From: UMGS172 sp964424555
Lineage (GTDB): Bacteria; Bacillota; Clostridia; Oscillospirales; Acutalibacteraceae
Assembly: GCA_964424555.1 (NCBI GenBank)
Contig: CAYRIX010000029.1
Coordinates: forward strand, 1 to 24,523
Length of the DNA: 24,523 nucleotides
Direction of reading: 5' to 3'
Below, one piece after another: positions 9,401-14,772 of this stretch. Every line of letters begins with the position of its first letter. Within the stretch, counting starts at the first letter, position 1. Below the pieces are notes generated by a model. The model searched no databases. It saw only the letters and a program-made list of their open reading frames with translations, and had not been told where the DNA came from. Made by a program: the position numbers and the translations under genes.

Positions 9401-11712
9401 CTGTCAAGCATCTTTATGGCTACGGATATTGCCGTCTCACAGGCCTCGCCATCGACCGATTCTCCGATAACAAACAGGTCACCGCCAAAGCCCTGAGCTC
9501 TGGTCAGTGTACGGTTGCCGCTGGCATATATTGTTACATTCTTGGTGACATAAAAGGTTCTGTCCAAGGTGAAATCACTTATGATCGTGATTTCCTTAAG
9601 TCCTGCGGCCAAGGCAGCCTGAAGCTCGATAGCATTGGTAACGTTGGGGTTTACAATGCTGTCGGCAGGAGTTTCCTCGGTATCACCGTAATTGGTAAAG
9701 CCGGGGATAGCATCGGTGATCTCCTCCACAGTCAGATTATTGACAATAGCGGTTGCCCAATAGGCGTCGTCAAGAGCGGCCGTAGCATCCACGTCAATAT
9801 AATTGGTCTTGTTGAGATACAGTATCGATTTAGTGGTGTTTCCGTATATGATGGGGCCTGCATCGGTAGCAGTATTGCCCGATACCGACAGACCGTTAAG
9901 GGTAACCGTGGTGTCGGTCGTGGTTTCATACATAAAGCCTCCACGATAGGCCGAGTTTCCCTTGGCAGATGTGTTGTAGGCATTTAAAATGCTGGCCTTG
10001 GACACATACATTGCGCCGCCATAGTTACCCGAAACATTATCCAAAAATACACAGCTGTGCAACAAAGATGTTACGGCACCTGTATAGATATACAGAGCAC
10101 CGCCGTTGCTTTCTGCACGGTTGTTTTCAAACGTGGTAACATAAGCATGCAGGGTGGCAGAGTTGACGATATGTACCGCCGCACCCTGTCCGTCGGTATG
10201 GTTGCCACGGATGGCACTGTTATATATCTCTATCGCAGAGTTGTTGGCAAAAATGAAGCCGCCGTTGGCTACAGAATCATTGCCCGAGGTAGTTATATTA
10301 TTAAGCACAAGCTTACTTGAGGAATGAGCCTCAAGACCGCCGCCGTAGTTGTCGGAGGTGTTATTCTTTATCTGCGCACCGTTTATCTCCACATAGCTTC
10401 CCGTGGCATACAGTGCGCCGCCGCCGTAACGGTTACCCTCGCTGTTTGCCGTAGCCTTGGCATGGTTACCGTCAAAGGTGACGTTCTCAAAATATGCGCT
10501 TGAGCCCGAAAGATATACCGCACCGCCGTTATAATCGGTGGTATTGTTATTAAAGCTACTGTTAATGGCAGTAAATCTTGCGTCGGTATCCTCGTCGCCC
10601 GAAATCAGACAATATACCGCACCGCCGTGACTATTGGCAGTATTGCCCTCAAAGCTTGCCGAATCAATAGTGACCTGCACTCCCTGACAGTAAAGCGCTC
10701 CGCCGAAAACATCTGCATGGTTATCCTTAAACAGGATACCGCCGTCGTCGTTGTCACCCTCCATGTTGAGATAGCACAATGTACTTGCGGCCATATACAA
10801 AGCTCCGCCTTTATCGGAGGCGGTATTTTCCTTTATAGAGCCGCCGTAAATGTTTAGGGTGCGGTAAACATAGAACGCACCGCCTCTGTGGGCGTGGTTT
10901 TGTGTAAAGGTGCCGCCGTAGATACGTGCATTGCCGAAGAAGTAGAATGCGCCGCCCTGTGTCGACAGCAGAGAAGTCTCGCCGTCCTCGCTCTCCTGCT
11001 CGTCATTTGCGCTGTTGTTGGTGTAGGTGCCGCCGTAGATATCGATTTTTCCGCCTGCCGCAATAGCAACAGGGCCGCCGATACGCTCGGGATAGGAAAG
11101 TCCGTAGGATGCGTCAAGAGCTCGGACGTTGCTAACCTTTTTACAGTTTTTTACCGTCAGATTAGTGTGTAAAACCAATCTTGCGTTACTGCAAACGAAG
11201 AACACAGTTCCGTCGACCTCGACGGTCATGTTGTCACGGTTTCCGTCAATAACCAAAAGGTCTTGCTTGTCGGAGGTCTCGTGGCCCAACTGCAGACGCA
11301 CCTCGCCCTCACAGACCGTGCCGTCCTCATACTGACCGACCACGAAGATATCGCCGCTGAATTCGGGTGACCTTGTCAGCGTGTGGGCTTCTTCGGTGTA
11401 GATAACGGTGTCGCTGATACAATAGAAGGTGGTATCCAACTGAAAATCAGCGGTAATAAGGATGGCCTTGGCCTCAGCCGCCAAAGCGGCCGTCAGCTCC
11501 TTGGCACTGCCGACACTTACAGCCGAAGCATAAATGTCCTCCTCTTCATCCTCATCACCGTCGTCGACAGTATCATCGGGTTCGACGACCTCCTCAGTGG
11601 TAGTGTCCGCAACTTCTGTCGTTTCTGCCATTGCACTCAGTGGCAAAAGCGCACAGATGAGCACGGCACAAAGCAGAATCGCTATAAGTCTTGTGCTTAA
11701 TTTTGTACGCAT
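499..11712 (-). CDS. Giant secreted beta-helix / PLD-like / LamG multidomain surface protein (3737 aa)
   Basis: The start is ATG at 11712, preceded by AAAGGAG with 6 nt spacing; an upstream in-frame TTG at 11751 lacks such a site. Residues 1-29 are a signal peptide (basic start, hydrophobic core, AMA|ET cleavage) and about 30-62 an acidic linker. Three beta-helix blocks follow (about 64-667, 690-1284 and 1305-2142), full of NGGA(I/L/V)Y and F-x-x-N repeats as in Pmp-type adhesins; each ends in LTVEEITD. Residues about 2160-2690 are PLD-like, with HTK at 2376-2378 and HSK at 2599-2601. Then come CxxC linkers (CANC, CLAC), LamG-like domains at about 2770, 2955, 3145 and 3335, another linker (CTVC) and a fifth LamG at about 3575-3725. 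No LPxTG, transmembrane anchor or SLH domain is visible. The likely role is adhesion or glycan binding, with a possible phosphodiesterase activity; this is inferred from domains only. Confidence 0.85.
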   Translation of the reverse strand: MRTKLSTRLIAILLCAVLICALLPLSAMAETTEVADTTTEEVVEPDDTVDDGDEDEEEDIYASAVSVGSAKELTAALAAEAKAILITADFQLDTTFYCISDTVIYTEEAHTLTRSPEFSGDIFVVGQYEDGTVCEGEVRLQLGHETSDKQDLLVIDGNRDNMTVEVDGTVFFVCSNARLVLHTNLTVKNCKKVSNVRALDASYGLSYPERIGGPVAIAAGGKIDIYGGTYTNNSANDEQESEDGETSLLSTQGGAFYFFGNARIYGGTFTQNHAHRGGAFYVYRTLNIYGGSIKENTASDKGGALYMAASTLCYLNMEGDNDDGGILFKDNHADVFGGALYCQGVQVTIDSASFEGNTANSHGGAVYCLISGDEDTDARFTAINSSFNNNTTDYNGGAVYLSGSSAYFENVTFDGNHAKATANSEGNRYGGGALYATGSYVEINGAQIKNNTSDNYGGGLEAHSSSKLVLNNITTSGNDSVANGGFIFANNSAIEIYNSAIRGNHTDGQGAAVHIVNSATLHAYVTTFENNRAESNGGALYIYTGAVTSLLHSCVFLDNVSGNYGGAMYVSKASILNAYNTSAKGNSAYRGGFMYETTTDTTVTLNGLSVSGNTATDAGPIIYGNTTKSILYLNKTNYIDVDATAALDDAYWATAIVNNLTVEEITDAIPGFTNYGDTEETPADSIVNPNVTNAIELQAALAAGLKEITIISDFTLDRTFYVTKNVTIYASGNRTLTRAQGFGGDLFVIGESVDGEACETAISVAIKMLDSDSTLIIDGNKANMTVSVTGTVFFICNDAKLSLYDGLTVQNCQKVANERTLNEAYNLSYPERIGGPVAIVARAELEIYGGNYSNNQVNDESDDDMTSTQGGAIYNYGTTSVYGGSFANNKAARGGAFYNYRNLYIYNAKISGNSASTAGGGIYMAASTMCYLNIGGASNVTDSNVLFENNTSAGNGGAILNQGVLTRIENATFVGNSSGNHGGAIHTSVESTGAEDIKLVVRDSSFTDNKADYNGGAVYLTKTAATFRNVDFSSNHSYATANDSDTRYGGGAIYSTGSYSHYVGVRFTGNSSDYAGGAVMFNSSSEALMYNVVAKENTAQNQGGFLYSKSTVTVYDSLLAENTAANGGAMALITPAVTNVYNTEFNANASSSNGGALYVYTKANETLLHSCSFTENTADNYGGAMYASNASIVKALNITATSNSAYRGGFLYETTTDTTVTLNGLSVSGNTASDAGPIIYGNTTKSILYLNKTNYIDMDATTALDDAYWATAIVNKLTVEEITDSVEDYDEYGDENYDDLAGYVGVYNADELEQAVNEGRKYIRVMADIELDRTIYIASNITIFSTTPYRITRKADFGSDMFVVGEMADGTSCLVENVEAKLTLGNPASDTEELLTIDGNRNAMTVDVVGSVLFICHSAQVDIYSNVAIVNTHKDGNERTLNERYDLSYSNRVSGSVAVIESGVLNIYGGIFRNHSGNDEIISEEVGEEGRDATLGGAFYNRGAFNIYGGTFEYCKAARGGLVYNYRMLHIYGGSFLNNYASAAGGVIYCPSSEYSAVYVGGTTGDATVHFADNVSAKSGGVIYAGVLASTIIYGDTEFIGNRAEKGNGGAIYASGVLIAENTVFSENYAYTYGGAAYLVNTSDVYVIRLSRINNCQFLNNIANKGGAVTAYASNSTLSQGANVTINNSVFTENIGEDRVKSKSTSLGYGGAIVASNKSHVTINGSTFTGNSADTEGGAIYMAYESTVNITDSQFTENASYAEAKGYGGAISMHSSYLNAERVDFTNNTALTRAGALYISYNSSSLEDAVAKLTDCTFTGNHTDSQGGAIYTTDRKISYGVDEEGLPLPSEDNNTLNLILINTQLSENTADNKGGAMYIANYSHAYMNNVKFLNNAANGEESGHNAGAIYCAGYSTFEINGGEFTGNTAGANGGAIGMYSNSSAVMNNVTANGNSAVTSAGFMILDTAYATIYNSTIENNTAGHTAGAISMVDLATLHAYDTDFIGNHSVKDGGAVYAYAGAVTSVLNGCTFRQNSSEANGGAIYVSNKSLVELYNITVEQNSANKGGFMYETTSSTKVILNGVTLTGNTANAGGPIIWGNTTNAKLYLNKQNYTDTESAVLDETYWASAIYNLLTVEEITDEIPDGSTYTDSYVFEEEEVTVHKEVDVEHIFQLAQSSSDKVINSYYGALPRLDNSSNFMSKNTTYFPDINGTTVTADTFVYQKGDTANNVSVGEGLLIYQAMLYKRANPDEDVKISVSAFRFSIAAAVCINRDSRYFGYMRNLYGVDYDAYGFVRISYLLLCAARMGIDVTVVGQLDGNPYSKSDPNLGEYFTEMLDAPCDSNYISDGVIGDYMTFSHCKWVSYDNKGATDMMHTKLCAVSHYLDKDGNVHKNAVWTSSSNLDGIQTSGVNGVNKLQTATLISDHEGLYQASANYVSFVAQYCEQEDVYIFRDLAIKRSTEQIDLIYAGRESEIPEDQKIVYLGTENDSVFELYFAPFGGELCNWEETYNPFTKYLRAMQNSEDYIILTWNNVKFVECSLRFQMEDVIIDAFHKNADPNNRIYVNLPTFDKAAFKDLTVGEDIGYMSFGAVDSNNIHSKDLQVSYVQNGQRSYVSLLNSMNVHGGSTAYQSNFCLVIKETNCDEDSVFFTLADETTSGIVAHAYQDEVLEHIPEDTTQDGYTYQACANCDERLILSTIHRSGDWVIDRQATAEHNGVAHKSCLACSVLLESMEFVYPGDDITLDLSQTMGKTFTVAKDAENALDVTETPHTFEAIIQLDKSVNGRGGVIVGNYDNSLKNQINLEVYTYGKLRLFFINDGKREEHIFNTDIRSSEESVHVAVTVDGTTAKLYLNGELKETAILTMELPKIDGKLWIGGDNRSSNSQYFKGTIYAASLFSDVRTETELIRDAVSVFPEEDGILASKYFYITESVSETVKPVGKTFTAETISAVGTLTATPHTIEAVVMVPEDRWERAGVIIGNYDGAAAPRLNLEVYDGGKIRLYLHNGTKSATYLFPADIRSSTPTHLALTIDGLTASLYVNGELKGTQTLSFSVPETTESFRVGGDNRTDNLQYFKGTIYSVNLFEGVRTADQIAQDMVLVSGETDGLLFSRYFAQSLLDTNMEIVSGTTFTESTAHKVDTLAETPRTIEATIQVNKAQADRAGVVVGNYDGLFHGLMNLEIYHGGRVRLYYSTDDGIRENCIFDPDIRSNEPVHVAVTVDGLTATLYINGELAQVKQLSVEPGTAVEDFKVGGDNRQGNTQYFKGTICDVSLFSDVRTAEEIKADMTSVSADAEGLLYNHIFSVTEHKELLEIIPSGKTFTEENSIVASKDLSSTPKTLEAVVQIDKAIDGRAGVIVGNYDGLFHELMNLEIYYGGRPRLYYATVDGTRIDCTFNTDIRSDKPVHVAVTIDGLTATLYVNGQQTEQKTLPYELPVITKDFKIGGDNRQGNTQYFKGNLYSVSLFDSVRTAGQILNDMISVDTTDTALLYSTMFVSDVCAQNGHTESEWIQDAASTELGYGIRHTVCTVCGKLLQCVKTPQISEVVDHRDFQNAEGFTPDENVYGIALEELTAGPLTFEATIQLDEKYSQRAGVVIGNYDGSTADQVNFEIYTSGKPRLYYKVNNVAYSYNFKTDIRSETPVHIALTVDGLTAKLYVNGVLKETATLTAELPTVTNNFYVGCDNRSGAPQYFKGTIYTAGLYEGVRTAEQVAIDRYLTASDSEGLLYNGCYIKNN
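545..3420 (-). repeat. Five tandem LamG-like domain repeats within the giant gene
   Basis: Five copies of a roughly 190-codon unit occur here. Each begins with T-P-x-T-(F/I/L)-E-A and runs through GVIVGNYD-like, NLE(V/I)Y..GK.RL, DIRS..PVH-A-T-DG, LY-NG and GGDNR..QYFKGT to a VRT segment. They read as concanavalin-like jelly-rolls (LamG/LamG_3). Copies 3 and 4 are closely similar at DNA level, with equivalent sites exactly 573 bp (191 codons) apart, for example around 1348 and 1921. Copy 5, at 545-985, is separated from copy 4 by a CTVC-containing linker. Confidence 0.8.
7942..8067. repeat. Near-identical internal DNA repeat, copy in block 2 (partner 9793-9918)
   Basis: Bases 7942-8004 match 9793-9855 exactly over 63 nt, and 8021-8067 match 9872-9918 exactly over 47 nt, with a constant offset of 1851 bp (617 codons). 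They encode the conserved tail of beta-helix blocks 2 and 1. Synonymous sites are also conserved, which points to recent duplication or gene conversion. Confidence 0.85.
9793..9918. repeat. Near-identical internal DNA repeat, copy in block 1 (partner 7942-8067)
   Basis: This is the block 1 partner of the repeat at 7942-8067, offset by 1851 bp, with exact matches of 63 and 47 nt separated by a few differences. It is coding sequence, not a mobile element. Confidence 0.85.
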
Positions 11713-11771
11713 TCCTGACTCCTTTCTGACACGCAGATACGTGCCCTCCAAGAATTATTTATCCAATTTAC

Positions 11772-11800
11772 ATTCTATCATAAAAAAATCAATATAACAA
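11772..11800 (-). promoter_or_regulatory. Sigma-A-type promoter for the giant gene
   Basis: On the minus strand the -35 is TTGTTA (11800-11795) and the -10 is TAGAAT (11777-11772), with a 17-nt spacer. A TG one base before the -10 gives an extended -10. Transcription would begin near 11765, leaving about 50 nt of leader before the ATG at 11712. Confidence 0.6.
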
Positions 11801-11882
11801 TATAAATTTTGCATTTATTTGTGTGCGAATTGTGGGATAAAAGCACGGAAAGCGTCGAATTTATGTGGCAAGCTTTGCCGTG

Positions 11883-11911
11883 TTGACTTTTTTTGCGTTT
11901 CAAAGTATAAT
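11883..11911 (+). promoter_or_regulatory. Sigma-A promoter for the membrane protein / LtaS-like operon
   Basis: TTGACT (11883-11888) and TATAAT (11906-11911) are separated by exactly 17 nt, nearly perfect consensus. The start of transcription would fall near 11918, about 30 nt before the first gene. Together with the minus-strand promoter at 11772-11800 it accounts for the gene-free divergent region 11713-11943, in which I see nothing else. Confidence 0.75.
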
Positions 11912-11946
11912 AATTACAATTGTATATTGTTTTATGGAGTGATATG

Positions 11947-12285
11947 ATGGTCTTGTTTATATGCCTTCTCTTTCCTGCCGTTTTGTCGGTGTGGATATAC
12001 GAAGCCGTATCTAAAAAGCAGCTTTCGAAAAAGCAATGGCTTTACCGCTATTGCCTGAATGTTCTTCTGATAAACGGTTTCGTTTTTTTGGTTAAAAAAT
12101 TCATACTCGGCACTTCGGCTGAGCTTTTGGCTCCTGTTGCTTCGGAGATGCCTCCCGAGTATGCCATAAGATACCTTGCCGTGGCTGTTCCTGCGACAAT
12201 AGCGCTGGGTGTTTTGGAGATGTTTTTATCCAAGCACACAAAAATGACCGTTGAAGAGGATGAAGACGATGTCGGCAAAAAATAG
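11947..12285 (+). CDS. Small three-helix membrane protein of unknown function
   Basis: The protein has 112 residues starting at ATG 11947, with GGAG at 11936-11939 (7 nt spacing); the adjacent ATG at 11944 would add one residue. Hydrophobic segments lie at about 2-20, 35-50 and 76-94, and a basic loop (SKKQLSKKQ) sits after the first helix. The tail is highly charged and acidic (VEEDEDD). I do not recognise a family. It overlaps the next gene by 17 nt and shares its promoter, so the two are probably translationally coupled; an accessory role for the LtaS-like enzyme is an inference from this arrangement only. Confidence 0.7.
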   Translation: MVLFICLLFPAVLSVWIYEAVSKKQLSKKQWLYRYCLNVLLINGFVFLVKKFILGTSAELLAPVASEMPPEYAIRYLAVAVPATIALGVLEMFLSKHTKMTVEEDEDDVGKK

Positions 12286-13789
12286 ATCGGTCTTAAAGGT
12301 TATTGTAACCGTAGCCTGTCTTGTGCTGCTGTTTTTAGGTTATCTTATTCTTTTTGCCGCCCGATGGTATATCGCCACCTATGGTGATATGGGCTTCGAT
12401 TCGGTACTGTTCACCCTTTTTTCAGGTCTGAACGGTGTTCAGGGAGGGCTTGTAAAGTCTTACCTCTTAAAGGGTCTGCTCCCCACGGTGTTAAGCTGGG
12501 GTCTGACCTCGTTCATTATATTTTTTGAGTCACCCAAGAAAATAGTTGTGACCCTTTTTAACAGATTCAAGGTCAGGCTGTACCCCCTGCGTCGCAGGCT
12601 TGCCGTTGCACTTTCGGTGGTTCTTTCGCTGGCTTTGGTGCTGACGGGCGCAATCAAAATGCGCATGGTCTCGTACATAATCAATCAGTTCCGTCAATCT
12701 ACGGTCATTGAAAGCTATTATATCGATCCTCAGACTACCGAGATCATATTCCCTGACCAAAAGCAAAACCTCATTTACATATTCGTTGAGTCGCTCGAGA
12801 CCACCTTTTATGACAAATCGCAGGGCGGCGCCTTGAATTACAATGTTATTCCCGAGCTGTACGAGCTGGCCGAAAACAATGTAAACTTTTCAAACAATGA
12901 CGATGTGGGAGGCTTTAAATCAATATACGGCACCAACTGGACCGCAGGAGCTATGGTGTCGCAGACCTCGGGCATACCTTTAAAGGTGCCAAGCGGAATG
13001 GCCGATAACACCTACGGCGACAATGCATTTTTACCCGGTGCATACTCCCTGATGAACATTTTAAAGGAAAACGGGTATTATCAATCGCTTATGGTAGGCT
13101 CTGACTGCCGTTTTGCCAACCGTGACCAATATTATAACGACCACGGTGTTGACAAAATATATGATTACTACACCGCTCAGGCCGACGGCATCATTGCCGA
13201 CGACTATTACGCATGGTGGGGCATGGAGGACAAGTACCTTTACCGCTATGCCAAGCAGGAGCTTTTAAAGATAAGCGAAATGGATCAGCCCTTTGCCTTC
13301 TCGATGCTGACCGTTGACACCCACCATATCGACGGATACAAATGTGAATATTGCCTTGATACCTACGACGAGCAGTACGAAAATGTACTTTCCTGCGCAA
13401 GCCGTCAGTTGGCATCGTTTGTTGAATGGATAAGCGAGCAGGATTTTTTTGAGAATACCACCGTTATAATCTGCGGCGACCATGTAACCATGGATGAAGG
13501 CTATATCGTACGCAACACAGCAGCGGGCTATGAGCGTCATGTGTACAACTGCATCATAAACTCCAGAGCCGAGGCCAAAAACACCAAAAACCGACAGTTT
13601 TCGGCAATGGACATGTTCCCGACCACGCTGGCCGCTATCGGCTGTACCGTAACAGGTGAACGCTTAGGCTTGGGCACCAATATGTTTTCAGACATGCCGA
13701 CCCTTTTAGAGGAGCTTGGCGCATCGTACTTTAATTCCGAAATGGAAAAAGCATCCGACTTTTATGTGAAAAACTTTATGCTTAATTGA
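12269..13789 (+). CDS. LtaS/MdoB-like phosphoglycerol transferase (sulfatase-fold, membrane-bound)
   Basis: The protein has 506 residues from ATG 12269, with an AGAGGA-type site about 8-10 nt upstream; ATG 12260 is an alternative. The first 140 residues hold about three to four membrane segments (about 9-30, 70-86 and 110-130). A sulfatase/alkaline-phosphatase-fold domain follows, outside the membrane in this family. Signature residues are visible: FVESLE (E174, metal ligand), NWTAGAM (T225, probable nucleophile), TVDTHH (H352) and CGDH (D404, H405). Family members move glycerol phosphate from phosphatidylglycerol onto lipoteichoic acid or other glycans. The GTNWTAGAMVSQ-type segment looks closer to the MdoB/OpgB-like branch than to classical LtaS. 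The acceptor polymer cannot be told from sequence. The stop overlaps the next promoter. Confidence 0.85.
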   Translation: MSAKNRSVLKVIVTVACLVLLFLGYLILFAARWYIATYGDMGFDSVLFTLFSGLNGVQGGLVKSYLLKGLLPTVLSWGLTSFIIFFESPKKIVVTLFNRFKVRLYPLRRRLAVALSVVLSLALVLTGAIKMRMVSYIINQFRQSTVIESYYIDPQTTEIIFPDQKQNLIYIFVESLETTFYDKSQGGALNYNVIPELYELAENNVNFSNNDDVGGFKSIYGTNWTAGAMVSQTSGIPLKVPSGMADNTYGDNAFLPGAYSLMNILKENGYYQSLMVGSDCRFANRDQYYNDHGVDKIYDYYTAQADGIIADDYYAWWGMEDKYLYRYAKQELLKISEMDQPFAFSMLTVDTHHIDGYKCEYCLDTYDEQYENVLSCASRQLASFVEWISEQDFFENTTVIICGDHVTMDEGYIVRNTAAGYERHVYNCIINSRAEAKNTKNRQFSAMDMFPTTLAAIGCTVTGERLGLGTNMFSDMPTLLEELGASYFNSEMEKASDFYVKNFMLN

Positions 13790-13814
13790 CTTTTTACGTA
13801 TAGAGTAATATAAT
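13786..13814 (+). promoter_or_regulatory. Sigma-A promoter for the ABC exporter genes
   Basis: TTGACT (13786-13791) overlaps the TGA stop of the upstream gene, and TATAAT follows at 13809-13814 with a 17-nt spacer. Initiation near 13821 would give a leader of about 100 nt before the start at 13922. That leader holds only a small AGCACT/AGTGCT palindrome at 13849-13862 and otherwise nothing I can name. Confidence 0.7.
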
Positions 13815-13921
13815 GATTGTTACAAAATCGGAGATTTGGTGTGGAAACAGCACTAAAGTGCTATTCCCGTGTTAAATAACCATCATAATACCCTTTACTG
13901 AACTTACAGGAGGCGATAGGG

Positions 13922-14758
13922 TTGGAGGAAAACGGCCGCAGAACATTTTTGGGCGATTTCAGAAAATATTTTCCGCTTTTGCAGAATCTGGCCGCCAAGG
14001 ATTTCAAAATAAAATACCGCCGCAGTATACTGGGCATTGCGTGGAGCATACTCAACCCCTTGCTCACCATGCTTGTCCTGACCGCTGTTTTCGGCTTTAT
14101 TTTCGGCATTGACCGCTATGAAGGAGTGTCGGATTTCGCCGTCTTTTACATCGTAGGTGCGGCCATGTGGAACTTTTTTGCTGAAGCCACAACCGGCTCG
14201 ATGACCTCTGTGCTTGCCTCGGCCTCGCTGATAAAAAAGGTGTATATACCAAAGTATATCTTCCCTCTGGAAAAGTGCCTTTTTGCACTGATCAATTTCG
14301 GCTTCTCGCTCATTGCCGTCGCTATAGTGATGGCCATACGTTTTCAGAACATCGATCCGGGTATTACACTCGTGATGCTTCCGTTGCCGATATTTTACTG
14401 TCTTTTGTTCGCAACGGGTATCAGCTTGTTTTTGTCGGCGGTGTGCGTCTATTTTAACGACATAATCCACCTTTACAGCGTTATTCTGACCTTGTGGATG
14501 TATCTCACCACGCTCATTTATCCTTTGAGCATGATTGAATCCAAAATAGGCACCGATTCGGCCTTCAGGTTTGTGGTATATTTTATAAAGTACAACCCGA
14601 TGTCGATATATCTTACCACCTTCCGTGATGTTGTTATGAACAACACCTGGCCGTCCTTGGAACAGCACTTGTGGTGCTTGGGCTACGGTCTTTTGGCTAT
14701 GATAATAGGCATTTTCACATTCAAAAAACTGCAAAAGAACTTTATACTGAACATCTGA
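13922..14758 (+). CDS. tagG: ABC-2 type polysaccharide/teichoic acid exporter permease (TagG/Wzm family)
   Basis: The protein has 278 residues. The start is TTG at 13922, set by a perfect AGGAGG at 13908-13913 with 8 nt spacing; no ATG lies near it. Six membrane segments are evident (about 38-60, 71-90, 118-138, 148-174, 184-203 and 248-267). The cytoplasmic N-terminus carries the family-typical LAAKDFKIKYRRSILGIAWSI-like stretch (LxxRD-K-KY-R-S-LG-W). This architecture belongs to the permeases that carry lipid-linked polymers (wall teichoic acid, O-antigen-like glycans) across the membrane. The ATPase partner starts 14 nt downstream. No glycosyltransferase genes accompany it here, so the cargo is unknown and the symbol is by family resemblance. 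Confidence 0.85.
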   Translation: MEENGRRTFLGDFRKYFPLLQNLAAKDFKIKYRRSILGIAWSILNPLLTMLVLTAVFGFIFGIDRYEGVSDFAVFYIVGAAMWNFFAEATTGSMTSVLASASLIKKVYIPKYIFPLEKCLFALINFGFSLIAVAIVMAIRFQNIDPGITLVMLPLPIFYCLLFATGISLFLSAVCVYFNDIIHLYSVILTLWMYLTTLIYPLSMIESKIGTDSAFRFVVYFIKYNPMSIYLTTFRDVVMNNTWPSLEQHLWCLGYGLLAMIIGIFTFKKLQKNFILNI

Positions 14759-14772
14759 TAAGGAGGAGCAAA

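Larger units (their letters stand above)
5290..11520 (-). repeat. Three beta-helix blocks built from short GGA/FxxN repeats
   Basis: The three blocks share a head of about 170 residues (a helix-cap-like segment containing IDGN, FFIC/FFVC and a PERIGGPVAI-like element), a body of roughly 20-24-residue coils with GGA(I/L/V)Y and F-x-x-N, and the same tail ending LTVEEITD. Equivalent tail positions lie 617 codons apart (block 1 to 2) and 858 codons apart (block 2 to 3), so block 3 carries about 241 extra residues of coils. The pattern is typical of right-handed parallel beta-helices. Confidence 0.75.

Noticed and set aside
9274..9987. Plus-strand open frame of 237 codons
   Set aside because: It is antisense to the beta-helix repeats of the giant gene, a shadow of the repeated coding strand.
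5290..11520. Possible CRISPR or non-coding repeat array
   Set aside because: The repeats are in one long reading frame, variable in sequence and spacing, and encode beta-helix coils.
11590..11712. Lipoprotein signal in the giant protein
   Set aside because: The hydrophobic core contains cysteines (residues 15 and 20), but neither is followed by a lipobox context; the AMA|ET site fits signal peptidase I.
11713..11751. Upstream TTG start for the giant gene
   Set aside because: It would add 13 charged residues before the signal peptide. ATG 11712 has AAAGGAG at proper spacing and a standard signal-peptide start.
13849..13862. Small AGCACT/AGTGCT palindrome in the exporter leader
   Set aside because: The stem is only 5-6 bp with a very short loop and no T tract, so it could occur by chance; a regulator site cannot be supported.
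13904..14734. Minus-strand open frame of 276 codons
   Set aside because: It lies antisense to the TagG-like permease, whose six membrane segments and ideal ribosome binding site support the plus strand. The reverse product is His/Gln/Arg-rich without a fold signal.
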